A stretch of 7,521 nt of DNA from a bacterium (lineage in GTDB: Bacteria > Blakebacterota > Blakebacteria > Blakebacterales > Blakebacteraceae): the NCBI GenBank assembly GCA_025774205.1, contig JALGWK010000091.1:1-7521 (forward strand). The letters run 5' to 3'. Below the pieces are notes generated by a model, which made no database searches, had not been told where the DNA came from, and saw only the letters and a list, made by a program, of their open reading frames with translations. Below are positions 7,511-7,521 of this stretch, piece after piece. Each line of letters opens with the position of its first letter. The first letter of the stretch is position 1. Made by a program: the position numbers and the translations under genes.

Positions 7511-7521
7511 TTCAGAGAATT

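Overview
The window is GC-rich, densely coded bacterial chromosome. It holds six genes that look intact or are cut by the window edge, plus one broken gene. No phage, insertion sequence, CRISPR array, tRNA or rRNA is visible. Secreted M14 peptidases with aspartate-rich calcium-type loops, GTG starts, strong AGGAGG ribosome sites and an LDH-type malate dehydrogenase suggest an uncultured Gram-negative lineage, perhaps of the FCB kind (Gemmatimonadota, Krumholzibacteriota, Eisenbacteria). That placement is a guess from protein style; no marker gene is present.

Left part (1-3638, + strand). The 3' end of one M14-type carboxypeptidase-like gene is followed after 2 bases by a complete, secreted M14 zinc carboxypeptidase paralogue. 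About 21 bases later comes a membrane protein with a four-cysteine zinc ribbon and no recognised family. These three read as one operon. The complete peptidase keeps every catalytic residue. The partial upstream paralogue has proline where the catalytic glutamate should be, so the pair looks like one active and one inactive copy.

Middle (3703-5567). An exported thioredoxin-fold protein with a strong ribosome site has DERQ where the redox CxxC belongs. It converges on, and overlaps by 8 bases, a minus-strand gene of the LarA (nickel-pincer lactate racemase-like) superfamily. A 12-bp perfect inverted repeat lies inside the end of the LarA-like gene, just past the stop of the thioredoxin-like gene. 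No LarB, LarC or LarE cofactor gene is in the window.

Right part (5568-7521). A 123-bp divergent spacer separates the LarA-like gene from a plus-strand TPR protein with a strikingly acidic C-terminal tail. The TPR gene ends at a strong bidirectional terminator shared with the convergent malate dehydrogenase gene. As read, that gene carries two frame-breaking deletions which together restore the frame. It is either a pseudogene or, quite possibly, an assembly or sequencing fault.

No single new multi-gene system is evident. The items most worth a second look are the active/inactive peptidase pair, the redox-dead thioredoxin fold, the unknown zinc-ribbon membrane protein, the hairpin in the convergent overlap, and the doubly shifted mdh.
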